Of a DNA stretch of 64,000 nt, positions 44,237 to 56,399 are shown piece by piece; the first letter of the stretch is position 1; each line of letters opens with the position of its first letter. The stretch comes from Corythucha ciliata (Eukaryota > Arthropoda > Insecta > Hemiptera > Tingidae). Location: the NCBI GenBank assembly GCA_038030265.1, contig CM075937.1:11594001-11658000 (forward strand). The letters are read 5' to 3'. Below the pieces are notes generated by a model that worked only from the letters and a program-made list of their open reading frames with translations, was not told the origin of the DNA and did not search any database. Both the position numbers and the translations under genes were made by a program.

Positions 44237-46059
44237 CTAGTGGGTCTGCAAACCACACATTGCATTTTGCCATGGGACTGATCCTTCGTTGTTGAAATAG
44301 TGTAGAAAGGCATCCCTGGAAGCAATTGCATCTGTTGAAGTCCTTCTGTTTGCACCCCTTCGTAGGTCAGCAATAGAATCATTGCTCTGAGTAGCTCGTA
44401 GTCCTGCTTGAGTGCTGACATCATTGAAGTTGTCTGTGTCAATATCGTCAGGAAGTATATACGTGCAGGCTCTGAGCACACTTGACCGAAATCGGAGAAA
44501 GTTGTGTAGAACACAACAGGCAATTACTAATTTTTCAATGTAATGCAATTTCAGGTCGATAGGCCTTTGGAATACTTGAAATCGCGCGACCAATATTCCA
44601 AACACATTTTCTACACCCTCATGTAATGGGTTGGGTTTTGGCAGGTTCAAAGAGTTGGTCTTCAATTTATCGTAGAATTTTGTATTTTCGATCACCCCGC
44701 CATCCGATACTCTCCCATTTGTGCCGAAATCACACATAAGGAATTCGTAATTTCCATTTGCTATTGCCAAAAGAACCAAGCTGTGAAATCCTTTGTAATT
44801 GAAGAAGAATGAACCGCTGTTTGGTGGAGGGACGACGCTCACATGCTTTCCGTCTATGGCAACAACGCAATGTGGGAAGTTCCATTGTTCGAACGTTCTT
44901 GTGACTTTCAACCAATCGGACTGTGTTTTGGGAAACTGGAAGTAAAAAAAAATGCGTTAATAAGTAATAGGTAGATAGGTAATATTAAAATTAAAATTAA
45001 AAAAACATTCAAATGAGAAAATCAAATAATTGTCCTATATCGTTTCAGGATTCGGACAGTGAAGAGGTGATAAGTGATAGTGACGCTCAGTTGGTTGCTT
45101 CTGACTTGAAGGATTCATCAATTAACTCTCAGGCATCATCTGATTTTGCAGTACCATCAATCAGAAAGAAAAAAAGAAGCGTGAAAACGAAGCAGGAAGG
45201 ATCGCATGATGAAATTCTTCAGATAATCGGGGAACAGATCAAAAAGCAGACGGATAACCCAATTGTTTTGGATAGATTTGTTAACTTGGGTATCAACATT
45301 GGAGGCAAATTACGTGACCTCAAAGATGATAGACAGCGAGCAATCGCTGAAAATTTCATCTCGGAGGTTCTGTTCCATGCTGAATTTGGTAACTTGACTC
45401 AAATATTGTCGATTGACGTTCAAACATCCAACCAATGGCAACATCTTACGACATATCCTGGCCCACGACCTGGTTGGCCGATAAATCAGCCTGCCCATTT
45501 TTCACGTTTGCCTGGTGAACCAGCACCCTCAAACAAGAATCAAGGAAACTCACAGGGATATAGTGCATTGCAGCCAATAACTACATCCCAAAATGAATCT
45601 TGGCCTCGTTCGCCAACATTGCCTAATTTTTTTAGTAGCACCGATCCCAATTCGTTGTAAATTAATTAATTGTATTACCTTCAAAATATCAATACACTTT
45701 TCAGAATTGTACTAACTTTACTCACCTTGAAGAATTCTTTTTGCAATACATCCACAATAGCTTGGCAGGTTTCGGGAATAATTTCACCCAACGCCTGTTG
45801 AAAACTTCAAGTCTTCATAACTTCTACCGGTTGCCAAAAAACGCAGAGTTGCTGTCAATCTTTCGTGTGGAGGAATAGCACTCCTCATTACAGTGTCTTC
45901 TTTTTTTATTAGCGGAGCAACCAGAGACAACAAATGTAAATAACTTTCCTCGTCCATCCTCATGTAGTTGTGCCAGTCTTGAGGAGCACATCTCAGCTCT
46001 TCCAAGAGATTTGCGTGGCCATAAGTTCCTCTTTTCAAGAGCCATTGTTTGGTCCACAT
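44237..46059 (-). pseudogene. Harbinger transposase, two exons, internally deleted
   Basis: Exon 1 (46059 down to 45726) gives DWHNYMRMDEESYLHLL and LTATLRFLATGRSYEDLKFS, the usual N-terminal region, then a frame break from a small deletion and GEIIPETCQAIVDVL ending at a GTGAGT donor. The intron 44936-45725 ends in TTTACTTCCAG. Exon 2 carries the DDE nuclease: D20 (VVAIDGKHVS), SGSFFFNYKGFHS, D61 (CDFGTNGRVSDGG) and E101 (GVENVFGILVARF), counted from the ATG at 44911. The stretch between D61 and E101 that normally holds the GDxAFPL and SRARR blocks is deleted. Not able to act as transposase. Confidence 0.85.
45049..45660 (+). CDS. Harbinger accessory protein exon, MADF/BESS-like C-terminus
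   Basis: An open plus-strand segment starting after a TATCGTTTCAG acceptor at 45048 (the open frame itself begins at 45013). It encodes an acidic Ser/Asp-rich stretch (DSDSEEVISDSD), a basic RKKKRSVK patch, and a helical region with LKDDRQRAIAENFISEVLFH similar to the end of MADF/BESS-type proteins, then a Pro/Ser-rich tail. Autonomous Harbinger elements code for a second DNA-binding protein of Myb/SANT or MADF type that brings the transposase to DNA and the nucleus. The DNA-binding exon is not found, so this is the last exon of an incomplete gene. It lies entirely within the transposase intron on the opposite strand. Confidence 0.55.
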   Translation, partial: DSDSEEVISDSDAQLVASDLKDSSINSQASSDFAVPSIRKKKRSVKTKQEGSHDEILQIIGEQIKKQTDNPIVLDRFVNLGINIGGKLRDLKDDRQRAIAENFISEVLFHAEFGNLTQILSIDVQTSNQWQHLTTYPGPRPGWPINQPAHFSRLPGEPAPSNKNQGNSQGYSALQPITTSQNESWPRSPTLPNFFSSTDPNSL

Positions 46060-46189
46060 AGACCTTTTCTACTTCCTGAGGGCTTTTTTTTTTGCGGCTT
46101 CGGCTCTGATGAGGCAATACAAATAACTCAAATGATTAATATCCATGCTTAAACAAATGAACACTGAACACTGCTGAAGCTTGGGCGCT

Positions 46190-46315
46190 CGTTTGAAGTT
46201 GAAGCTTGACAACAAGTTTGACCGTGTGGGTGCGGCATCAAACGTCAAACATGCTTGACAAGCGAAACTAATAAAACCATGCTTGTCAAGCATGTTTGAC
46301 CGTGTGTGGGCCCCT
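46190..46315. repeat. Right terminal region of the Harbinger element
   Basis: Multiple GCTTGACAAGC and CAAACATG words in both orientations, ending in GTTTGACCGTGTGTGGGCCC and CT, complementary to the left end at 40427. Confidence 0.8.
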
Positions 46316-46318
46316 TAA
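46316..46318 (+). repeat. Target-site duplication TAA, right
   Basis: Matches 40424-40426. Confidence 0.8.
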
Positions 46319-48148
46319 CAGTGAGTGACAACAAAAACAAAAATCACTGCAGCTGGTGGCTTGAATGGGTGATTTTTTTACTTATATTCCATACAACGAG
46401 AAAAATAAAAGTTTGAAGCGGAAAAAAGCGGATTCAAGAGAAAAAAAAAATCCCCTTCAGCGTTCTCATCTGTTCAGTCCATGAAAGACAAGATTTCAAC
46501 GAGTTTATGGACAAAGAGAGAATCATAATCATTGTTATTACTACACTGGCGTTTAGATCACAAAGAATTTCGTTCTATTTAATTTTCTTTCTTATAAGAG
46601 ATTCTTGAATAAAGGAAAATACAAATTCCTCGTTGTATTCTCTTCCATTGGAATCGCATTACAGTTTTATAGCCTTCATTAAAATGCAAGAGTTTTTTTT
46701 TTTTTTTCTTTTTCAAACATGGGTTGAGACAACGTGGTGGAAGGAAATTGCGGGGGAGGCTTATACTTCGTTAAAAACTACATCCCTAAAGAATGATAAA
46801 CCAGGATTTTTCTTCTAAGAAAAAAGCGTTTAAAATTATTTGCATATTCTTTGTACAATGGGGAAAAAACAACAACTACGAAGAATCTGTACTATCTAGC
46901 AACACCCCCCCCCCCTACCGACTGCCGACCAATTCATCAGAGACGGTTTTAGGTTTCTTCCCTTTAAATTACTTTAGCTTGAGGTTGAACAAACCTTTTG
47001 GGCTAAATATTTTGACAAACACTTCCCTTCCTTTTCACCATTCTTATAGAGTGAGTCTGAAGAGAATGGAATTGCGTCCATCAGAGTGGAAAAAATGAGT
47101 CAACATTGACCGAGGGATAATCTTACCCCTTTCCGCCTGAGTGTGTTTTTTCCTGATGTGTCTGTATATTCGGTCGTAACTTAACCCCTTTTTTTTGTGC
47201 TTTTCCAGATTGTTGGAGTCTTCAACAAATAAACAACGAAAAAAAAAAGCTAAGGAAAAGAAGGACTTTCCCTTTCAACAAGAACCAAGGTAAAGAATCA
47301 TTCAGTTCCTGGTACAAGCAGGGTTGGGGTTTGAATTGTAAAATCCATAAGGGTGAGTATGAGTGAATAAGAAAATGGAGATAACACGACCCGCTTTGTT
47401 TCTTTGAGGTATGGAGCTTGCTATCTAGTTATGTAGTGGTTTGTGTTGTGTATACCCGCACCTTGTTTATTAATATGGAAAGGGAGGAAGAGTTTGATGT
47501 GAGATGGTTGGGGGATGGGTCTAACTACGCGGTTTACAAGCTTTCTTCCTGAGTCAAGGAGAATGTCGCGTAACTAACAATAATTGTTGTTTCGGATTAA
47601 ATCCAAGTCGAGGTTAAAGAAAAACAGGGCAAATTTTTGGTTTTGAGGCTATGATATTATTTTGCAAAACAAAAGTTTGTGGTTTTTAAAATCGTGAAGA
47701 GGAACGTTGACATTGAAAGTTATCTCAGTCACCGAAGAGGTAGTTTGCGACAAACTCTAACTCACCCTCTTATAATTATTTCGTTTGAAAGCGAACATGG
47801 AGTAGAGGAACTAAGTAACAAGACTTTTAATTTAAGGGGAGAGTAATGTGAGAACCAGCCAAAGCAAAGGCCGTGTGAAAGGGTTGAAACTTCAACTTTG
47901 AAATGGGGAGCGAACAAATTAATCTGAGAGATTAACTAGGCTGCTCCGTGCCTTATATAAAAGCAAGAAGGGCAGGGTTAATATGAAGCGACGGGAGATT
48001 CCGGAGTGCTTCAGTTTGTATGTCGTTGTCGGGGCCTCGAGGTCCCCGTAGGGGACGACATCCGGAATAATTTCGTTGAATTATTGTTATTCCTAAGACA
48101 CATAGAGCATTTCTATTAGTTCGAGAGCTGGTGACAGTCCCATTCAAC
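46319..48148. other. No recognised gene
   Basis: About 1.8 kb without array motifs, transposon ends or convincing coding sequence. One of the few candidate stretches of old unique DNA in the window. Confidence 0.5.
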
Positions 48149-48286
48149 CAGGGGCGGTTTTATGGCGATAGGGGCGATCGCCACCCTCAGTGATGGAGGA
48201 GGGGGGCGAATAATGAAAAAGAAGGGAAATTTAAGAGATACAAATGCGAGGGAGAGCAAATCAGAAACATATCTAGAACTCAGGGC
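48149..48286 (+). repeat. Possible hAT-like left end (CAGGGGCGG type), truncated
   Basis: CAGGGGCGGTTTTATGGCG followed by GGGGCGATCGCC resembles hAT-like termini in this window. No partner right end or target duplication (CATTCAAC would be expected) was found. Confidence 0.4.
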
Positions 48287-48378
48287 CGTTTCTAGCCCTC
48301 ACGGAGCCTCTAGGCGACAAATATCGAGGGGCCTCCTAGCAGCCTGTGGAGACGATAGGATTCAGGTTTTGCTAAAAA
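48287..48378 (+). repeat. Possible hAT-like left end (CAGGGCCG type), start of an outer element
   Basis: CAGGGCCGTTTCTAGCCC, then GGAGCCTCTAGGCGAC. The element 48387-50339 lies inside what follows; on its other side a motif B array continues, so this could be the outer element's left end. Confidence 0.4.
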
Positions 48379-48386
48379 GGCAGGGG
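48379..48386 (+). repeat. Target-site duplication GGCAGGGG, left
   Basis: Identical to 50340-50347. Confidence 0.85.
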
Positions 48387-50339
48387 CAGTGGTGGATCTA
48401 CGGGCTTGGTTTTGGGGGTTTAACCCCCCCCCCCCCCTAAGAAGATTGCGTCCGCCAAAAATTTGTTGACAGTCATTCCCGAGATTTCTTCCAATACCTT
48501 GCACTTCTCGATGAATGGGCGATCTCGTGATGGTGAGGCCACCATTCATTGAGGGGGGGGGGCACCAAAAAGCATAAGTAGATGAAAAAAAAATAGATTT
48601 TTGGGTTTCAAAGCGATGATTAGCGGCAAATATTGAGAACAAGCGATCATTAGCCACTTGAATTAGGAAAAATACACCAATTCGAGATATCTGAAGGCAA
48701 CTTCGCGGACAAACTAGAGAAAAAACGCCAACTCCATATTCCTGTAGGTCTGTAGTAAGGCAGAAGAAATTGAGAAAGCGTTCTGATGTGCTCCTCTTTG
48801 GGCAAGTACGCGGGAGAACATTGAAAATAAAAAACGCTAATATCAAATAGCGGCTTTAAGCGATAGCAGAAAAGCGTTGACTCACAGTAGAAAACGAAAA
48901 TAAATCACTAATCCGTGGCTGAAAATGAAAAAAAAATCACTAATATGAGGCGAAAATTGAGAAAAAGCTGAAGTCCATCGCTCACCTGGCTCAACAATTA
49001 ATTTTTGAAAACGCAAAATTCGTGGTTTTCTCGAGGCAACAACAGAAAAAAGCGCAATTGAGAAAAATCACTAATTCACGGCTAAAATTTAGAAAGCCAC
49101 GTAATTTGCGGCTAAAACTGAGAAAATCTACTGATTCCGGCCTAAAATTGAAGTAAAACGCTCATTCACAACTAAAATGGAGAAATAAGCCAATTCGCGG
49201 AACAATTTGAGAAAATTGGCTTAAATTTAGGAAACGCGATAATTCGTGGCTAAAATTGAGAAATAATTTACGACTGAAAAATGAGAAAAAGCGCTTAGAT
49301 CGCGGTAAAAATTGAGAAAAAAAAGCTAATTCACGGATACAAGTGATAGAAAAGCCGCTTATTCACGGCTAAAACTGAGACAAACCGCTAATTCCCGTCT
49401 AAAATCTGTGTAAAATGCTCATTTTCAACTCAAACGAAGATAATTAAATATTTAATTCGTGGCTAATTTTGGCAGAAAGCGCTTATCAGCAGGTAAAATG
49501 GAGAAATACGCTACTTCTCGGCACAAGCAAGCGCTAATGTGAAGCTAAATTTCAAAGATACATTTGGTAATTCCGCTTGTTCACGGCTAAAATTGGGAAA
49601 TTGCGTTGATTCACGGCCAATATAACAAAAGGTGCTCAGGTGCGGAGCTGAAATGAAGATAAACGCAAATTTACGGATTTTGTGAAAATCCTCCAGTTCG
49701 AAGCTGAAATTGAGTAAAAGCGGTGATTCAGGCGTGAAATTAAGGAATAATTCACAGTTAAAATTCGGAAATAATGCTCAGCTAAACGAAGAAAACAAAA
49801 CGCTAATTCTCTGCTAGAACTAAGGAAACGAGATAACTTGCGGCTGAAATGATGATAAGCGCTAATGCGCATGACTAAGAAGTGAAGAAAAACGCTAAAA
49901 TTAAAGGAATAAAACGTTAACTCGTGGCTAAAACTGAGACAAACCACTAATTGCCGTCTAAAATGTAGAGGAAGAGCTCATTCGCAGTTTAAGATTCAGT
50001 GAATTCACGGCTAAAGTGGGCAAGAAGCGCTTATTCGCCGCTGAAACGGAGAAAAACGATAAATTGCGGATCAATTTGAGAAAATCCACTAATTCGCGGC
50101 TAAAATTGAGGAAATGCGGTGATTCGCGTTTGAAATGAAGAAATAATTTCGCGGCTAAAATTGAGAAAAAGCACTTAGATCGCGGCAAAAATTGGGGAAA
50201 AACCGTTAATTCATGGTTAAATTTGAGAAAAGACCAATTATTGGTTCGTATAGAGGCATGTTTGCGGCTGAAACTCAGGAAAAAAGAGAGAGATTCATGG
50301 TAGAATCCCTCCCAAGTTAAAATCCTAGATCCGCCCCTA
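48387..50339. mobile_element. hAT-like element (CAGTGGTGGATCTA ends) with motif A array
   Basis: Left CAGTGGTGGATCTA, right complement TAGGGGCGGATCTAGGATTT; 11 of 14 terminal bases agree, flanked by a perfect 8-bp duplication GGCAGGGG. 1953 bp, no transposase. Motif A fills about 48620-50300. A C run at 48423-48438 and a G run at 48554-48562 stand in the left subterminal region. Confidence 0.8.
48620..50300 (+). repeat. Motif A array within hAT-like element
   Basis: The longest well-preserved array in the window, about 55-60 units of roughly 28 bp; CGGCTAAAATTGAGAAAAA words are common. Confidence 0.9.
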
Positions 50340-50347
50340 GGCAGGGG
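50340..50347 (+). repeat. Target-site duplication GGCAGGGG, right
   Basis: Identical to 48379-48386. Confidence 0.85.
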
Positions 50348-50379
50348 TTTCAGAAATTGTATGCTTTGCTCTACAAAAA

Positions 50380-50920
50380 ACTGTTTTGATAGCCACTCGC
50401 ATCCTTCAAATAGCTAAACTAAGTACTCCCACCAAAAACCGGATAAGCTGACTACAGTCGCACCAAAAAATGAAGATTTTCGCGCCTTAAAAATGACTAA
50501 ACTTACTATTTACGACCTAAAAATAGCAAAACTGGCGATTGTCACTCTGATAGTAGCCAAACTGACTTCTCGTGCCTTATAAAATTGCTAAACGTACGAT
50601 TAGGGAGCCATGAAAATACCTGAAAAGTATATGGTTCGCGCCCTAAAAACGGCTAAATCGACCATTCGCGCCTTGGCTTTATCTGGATGCTTGGCGTCCG
50701 AAAAAAAAACAGCTAAATTGGCTCCACGCACTCTAAAAATGGCTAAAAACTGACGATTCACAACCTAAAAATGCCTATACAGATGACTCCTGCCACGAAA
50801 TGGCAAAAGCCGCTCCAAGAATGACCAAAACTGAGCACTCCCACCTTTACTTCGCCTCTGAAAAATTGCAAAAATTGACTCTATACGCCCTGAAAATAGA
50901 TTCGTGACATGAAAGTATCA
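50380..50920 (-). repeat. Motif B array, reverse orientation
   Basis: Units such as AAAATGGCTAAACTGACGAT followed by TCGCGCCCT, the reverse complement of motif B in 57500-59480. About 16-18 diverged units. Confidence 0.75.
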
Positions 50921-51070
50921 ACACCGGTTGTGTTTTATTCGTTGACTCGTTTGAAAATAATGGCGTTGCCGAAACCGCGGTCACGATAGTTCAAATAAAA
51001 CAAGTGGGGGAAGATTTTTCATTTATTTGCCTTCATTATGAAAATTCTACAACCCCAAGACAGTTACAAC

Positions 51071-51330
51071 CTCTAGCGTACCGTGGCTGGGGCGAGGGAG
51101 GCGGACCGCCCCGGGCCCCCGTTCAGATTGGCCCCCTGAATAGCTTAAAGATAAAAAAATCGGGATTTTTAAGTAGATAAGATGAGAACGAATGGCTAAA
51201 CTCGCTTGTGAAAATGGAGAAAAACGCTGATTCACGGCTGAAATTGAGAAAAATTTCTGAAATTTATGGCTGTTGGCATAGATAAAAGCGCTAATTCACA
51301 CCTGACATTGAGACAACGCAAAATCACGAA
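51071..51330 (+). mobile_element. Family 1 hAT-like left end with short motif A block
   Basis: CTCTAGCGTACCGTGGCTGG, then GGAGGCGGACCGCCCCGGGC and CCCCGTTCAGATTGGCCCC align with the family 1 left end at 28305-28380. A few motif A units follow at 51180-51330, then motif C takes over. No right end found. Confidence 0.55.
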
Positions 51331-51339
51331 CTTTTGGGG

Positions 51340-53110
51340 CGAATGTCCCTGAAATTTGAACATTTTGCAAAAATAATGCCTGGAAACACAATTTCGCAGA
51401 TATTCACCTCCAAAATGTTGAAATTATGTTTGGGTCTTGTATGCCTGCGACGTGGTCTGTCATGGTTGTCTAACCCAGCGAGTCTGTGCCCACAAAAAAC
51501 AATTGTAAACTTGCAATTTCAAGCAAATTTAGCTTCAAAAACTTGAAATTTATCCAAAATTGAGTAACTTGAAAATTATTCTGAAATTAAGACCCGCCGA
51601 AACTCGAATTTTCGCCATAATCAAGGCACGAAACTGTCAATTTCGCGGGTCAGAGTGCCGTAATTTCATTGCTATATTTGTCAGGATTTGGGTGCTGTCG
51701 TCGCGGTGGGCTATACCCCTGGGTTCACGACCTCAAAAAAGGCCCTCCCGAAACTCGCAATTTCCCCAATTTTGACCATAAACGTGCACTTTGTAGGAAA
51801 TTTTAACTCAATTTTTTTTTTTTTTTTTCGCATTAGGGTTTACCGAGCCCGCAGCCCAGTGGCGCCCCTCACATCAGGCGGCCCTCAGACAGAGGCGGCT
51901 CTCATGTGACATCCAACCCTTGAAACTTACTATTCCGCAAATATTTATCCCCGAACGATGGGATTTTTCGGCTACTTTTTCCTATTTAACCAGCGAATTT
52001 AAGTAAAATTGATAAGTTTTTGGTCAATTTTAGCAATTTTTTAAATTTAATCGGGGAATTGGTGAATTTCACAATTTTAGCTGCGAATTGGTGTTTTTTG
52101 CCACTTTTAGCGTTAAATTAGCGGGATCTTTGAATTTTAGGCCTGATGACTCGACCCTAGCACATTAGCGCTTTTCACAATTTCAGCCGCGAATTAGCAA
52201 TTTTTTTTGGCCAGGGTCACCGACTTCCAGAAAAATGAAAAAGGCCCTGAAACTGGCAATTCCGCAGTAGTAGTGCCTGAAAACGTCTAAGTTCACGGAT
52301 ATTTGGCTAAAAATGTTGTAACTTCGTTAGGGTACGGAGTGTGCGATTGGGCCTCGTCAGCCCACGCTACGATGCGGTTGGTCGTGGCTGGCTATAGCTC
52401 GCGGGGCCCGAGCTCACAGGACAAAAATTGCTAACTTGCCATTTCACGGATAATTAGCACAGAAACTAATTGCAATTGCGCTTCAAAAGACCCGAAAATT
52501 TCATTTCTGCATGAATTAAGACACGAAGACTCGAAACTGTTAATTTCGCGTATATTCAGTCATGGGAAACTTGTAATTTCGCTATTTCTTGCGTGTTAAA
52601 TTGCCGGACCTGTTTGACTCAAAAGGCCCTGAAACTTGCAGTTTCACTGAAATTATGGTGCGTACCTTGCTAAATCCTGAAAATTTATGCAGAAAAATTC
52701 AATTTTTTCGGATATTCACCTTCATAATGTTACAATTGTGCGGCTATTTCATCAGAAGACTTTGGGAAATGTCGTGGCCGGCTAGCCTGGGTTCCCCGGT
52801 CACTTCGTGACAGATCGGTCACTTCGTGACAAATAGGTAGCGGAAACTGGCGAAAAGTAGACCGCGAAACTGGCAATTCCACACAGATTTTGAGCGCTGT
52901 GTACACTTGATTTCATGCTACACTTGTCTGCCTTTTGGGTGCTGTCGCTGCTGACTAGTCCTGGGTCCTTGGCCCTTTATAATAAAAAAAAGGCCTCGAA
53001 ACTTGCAATTTAGCGAAGTGTAAAACCATAAACTTGCAATTTGAAGGTTACTTAGACCAGTAAGTTACAATTTCGCTGATATTTGGCTCCGAAATATGAT
53101 ATTGTGTGGG
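51340..53110 (+). repeat. Motif C tandem region with short motif A blocks
   Basis: Diverged units built around TTGCAATTTCGCGGATATTC and CCTGAAACTTGC, interrupted by motif A in reverse at about 52000-52200. GC-rich interludes (GGTCACTTCGTGACA twice at 52797-52832, the latter a palindrome) lie between. Confidence 0.6.
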
Positions 53111-53389
53111 TAATTCTGTCAATTTTACCTGCAATTCCAGGTAAAATTGAAAAAAAAATCCTCAATTTTAGCTTTTGAATTAGCTGTGATTTTAGCGCTT
53201 TTTCTCGTTTTTAACAGTGGAAAATCTGTTTTTCGGGTAAAATTTCAAGATTATTTCGTTTTTTACTTCCATGTTCCCGTTTTGGCTTGGGTTTTTAGGG
53301 GCAAAATGTCCAGTTTGAAGGGGGGAAAATAGACCGTTTTCGATTCTACCTGGTTTTGGGACAAAGACGAGTTGAAGAAGGGTGGGAAG

Positions 53390-53424
53390 CTGCTCACCTT
53401 TGCCCTATCCTGGCTACGCCCTTG
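53390..53424 (+). repeat. hAT-like right end (GGCTACGCCCTTG)
   Basis: CCTATCCTGGCTACGCCCTTG matches the right end of the element 41200-42824 (GGCTACGCCCCTG). The expected target copy is CCAACTGA at 53425-53432; no left partner identified. Confidence 0.5.
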
Positions 53425-53432
53425 CCAACTGA

Positions 53433-55260
53433 ACTCTTGTTCGTGTACACAATAACACACCTCGCGTGAAAGAGCAACTTGAACTTTCACGGACGCGCTA
53501 ATTTTACGTGGGTGGGGGGGGGAGAAGTTTTACTACCCCCTCCCCCCTCACCATACAAAACAGAGTGTAATATTCGCCGAACATTTTCAAATAAGGATCG
53601 TCAAATTACGAGTTATTGGGCATTTTCCACTTATTATTGGTGGAAAAACGAAAAAATTGTAGACCTGAAGAGGTGTAAACAAAACTGTAGATCTGGACTC
53701 ATTTTACCTCTGTAGATCTTCACCGAGTGTACCTCAATTTTTCGTATTTTCATTCTTTCAAAAACAAACCGCCTCAAGGCCTCAACAAACCTATCAGAAA
53801 TACTAAAGTTTAGAAACAAAACCCTTCCCATTAAGGCCTAAAATGATACAGACCGAGGGAAGTTTTTGTACAGCACTACAGCAGTGCTCTGATGAAGACG
53901 TGAAGGTAAAACTGTACAATATTTTCTCCCACAACTGCGGAGAAGAACGAAGCGTTTTTCCTGACCGAGGAGTGGAGACGGGAAAACATATCTTTCAATT
54001 TATTTTATTAACTTTTCCTTGGGCCCACTGATGTAATTTGGTGGAAAACTCAATAAATTTCACTACGGTCATTCCCCATATCATGGGTTTACGTGGCAGG
54101 AGAGGGGGGGGGGTTGAACGCACCATACTTTGCAATGACACCTTCGTAGTGGGATAAAACGACTGGGTGTTCAATAAAACGCCAATAAACCTCGGACAAA
54201 GTTCTTTATTGGTTCGGCAATTTTCTAGAAATAAAACTGCTCACCATACACCATAGCTGCTGTACCATAACGTTGGAATGTATGAGAGGGACAGTCGTCG
54301 ACCAGCCAACAAGTACTTCGCGAAATTTTGTTTTTGAAGGAGCCAACCGCAGGGCAATTGTGTTTTTCAAGGGCCAAATTAGTTACAAAAAGTATTCCCA
54401 CAATTAAGGTATAATCTATGTCAGTTTTCGCCTCCTTTTTCTTGTCCATATTGTATCCAATTTCAATGGACAGCGTCCCAAAACCAAGCCAATGAACATG
54501 GCTTGTGATCACCAAATCATTAACCTAATGATTCCAGTTGTTTGTGGGTGTGGGGAGCGCTTTTCACTACTACATCATCATCATCATCATCGTCGAGTTA
54601 ATTTCGAGCAACAAAATCGTGCCTCTCCTTCCATCATCAAAATAGATCTTGAGATATTTCAAAGGACAAGGAGGAAATAAAGTTGCCCTGTTATAAGCGT
54701 CAATACAGTTGAAAATGTGAAGTGGTGTAGAGTTGTTGGGTGGTGATTGGAGGGGGAGCAGAGGACAAGACTAGAAATAAGGTTTTAGAAAGGCACAAAA
54801 CTCGTAAACTCATTGACATTCAAGTCAGTAAGTTTAAAGGGGATTTCGAGAAGATGATGACGGGATGGTGAGGCTGGGGAAGGATGGAAATAAAAAAGAA
54901 AGAAAGAAGAGAAGAGCTTGGAAAGACTGGCGGAAGGAGTTAGTACAAGAGAGTTGGAGAGTGATTGAGCAGAAAGAGGGGAGGTTTGTCTTCTTGGATT
55001 TTCTTCACGACGAGTTGTCTTAAAGGATGAAATGTAAACTTGTCAAAAGCAAATTTTTACTCTTCAATTGCTTGATTACTTCCAAGATGAAATTAAATTA
55101 TCAAAAAAGAGGGTGCAGGGTGTTATATTCGGGGTTCTTTGGGTCAAGACAATATTAACACATAGAGGAGACTCGATAGATTCACCCAACGAGAGATCGC
55201 AGTTTATTATTCAATACTTCAAGTTAAATTATAACCTACGGACCAAGACAAGCTTCAAGG
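53433..55260. other. No recognised gene
   Basis: Contains a G run at 53512-53522, a CAT trinucleotide run at about 54572-54590 and a purine-rich stretch near 54885-54990. No coding sequence recognised. Confidence 0.5.
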
Positions 55261-55261
55261 A

Positions 55262-55321
55262 GAGAGCACTAGCGTCTGCCGACAGCCCCCCGTGTAGAGG
55301 CCACCAGCGCAACCAAGCGGC
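55262..55321 (+). repeat. Inverted dispersed repeat, left copy
   Basis: CACTAGCGTCTGCCGACAGC, then CCCCCGTGTAGAGGCCACC and AGCGC; recurs inverted at 60894-60948. Confidence 0.75.
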
Positions 55322-56399
55322 ATCCTGAGTAATTAATGTATTTTTTGGCCTCATTGTTTTCTCCCGCTTGGAACTTTGAAAATTTGGCTGTGGTTCACAA
55401 CCGAGAACCAAGAGAGGATTAATGCATTCAAAGCGGGTACACAAAAACATTCAATCAAGTTGAAAAAACCAAGAGAATCAAGGATCGAATAAAGTTTTAT
55501 AGTCCAGTCAAGCGGTGATTCCGCGTGGACAAAAATTTCGTCTTTGATTTTTTCACGTTAATCCGTTTTTTGGGGTGTGGAATACGAATCTGAAGAGATC
55601 GAACAAAATTTCCTTTTGCGTTTTGAGAAAATTGCGAAAGACAGCTAATTTTGGGCCCTTTCTTTTCAGTTTTTTGCTTAGAACCCCCTCGTTGCCCTCT
55701 CATTTTTGAGAAGCATTGAACTCTGCGTCGAATCGTTCTTTCTTCTGTCACAATTAACTCAGCCGTTTCACCGGTATTGATTTTTGTTTAAATGGTCATT
55801 TTTAGCCTCTTTTGGTAAAATTAATAAAAATGACTAAGGCAGCTAGCTGCAACTTAAAAACGGCTGTTCCAATTGAAAAATGTCAGGAAATCAAAGTTGT
55901 TCAGAATTGAATTTTTCAAGTGACAAGCCTTGAAACCTACAGGAAAAATCAGTTGTACCTTCCAGTTATGTGACAAAAAACGCGGCCCAAAAACCTCGGG
56001 AACTAGTGGACCAATTTTCTTCTATAAAAAAATGATCTGAAAGCTGATTGAATTTTCTATCAGACCTATTATATGAAATTTAATTTTAAGATTAACGTAA
56101 GACAGGGCCATAACGTCAAACAAACAAATTTTTCTGCAAAAAAGTGGTTTTTGTCTCGTTTCGGTCTATAACTCAAAAACTATCCATCCGATAAAACTTT
56201 AAAAGATCTCATGTGAAAGTTCGTTAAATTTTCTATAAGAAGTCATGTATGGCTTTTTTATAAAGACCCGATAAGTGGCAATAAAATGCAGTGGGAAATC
56301 CAACTCAACATATCGCCCGTATTTTAATTATGTTTATTTTTAATTATGTTTAATTGTCAAGAATTTCGCGAATAATGCCGCTTACGTTGCGCACGTGAA
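55322..56399. other. No recognised gene
   Basis: AT-rich sequence. A minus-strand frame at 55497-55751 is basic but has no recognisable motif. Confidence 0.4.

Larger units (their letters stand above)
40427..46315. mobile_element. PIF/Harbinger DNA transposon, 5.9 kb, with nested insertions
   Basis: Terminal inverted repeats AGGGGCCCACACACGGTCAA (left) and its complement at 46296-46315, continuing into CATGCTTGACAAGCATG; TAA duplicated on both sides, the 3-bp target typical of PIF/Harbinger. Inside are a DDE transposase on the minus strand, an opposite-strand accessory exon, and a MULE-type gene that does not belong to Harbinger and must have been captured or inserted. A second copy of terminal-like sequence lies at 40489-40620, so the left end is partly duplicated. 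Confidence 0.85.
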
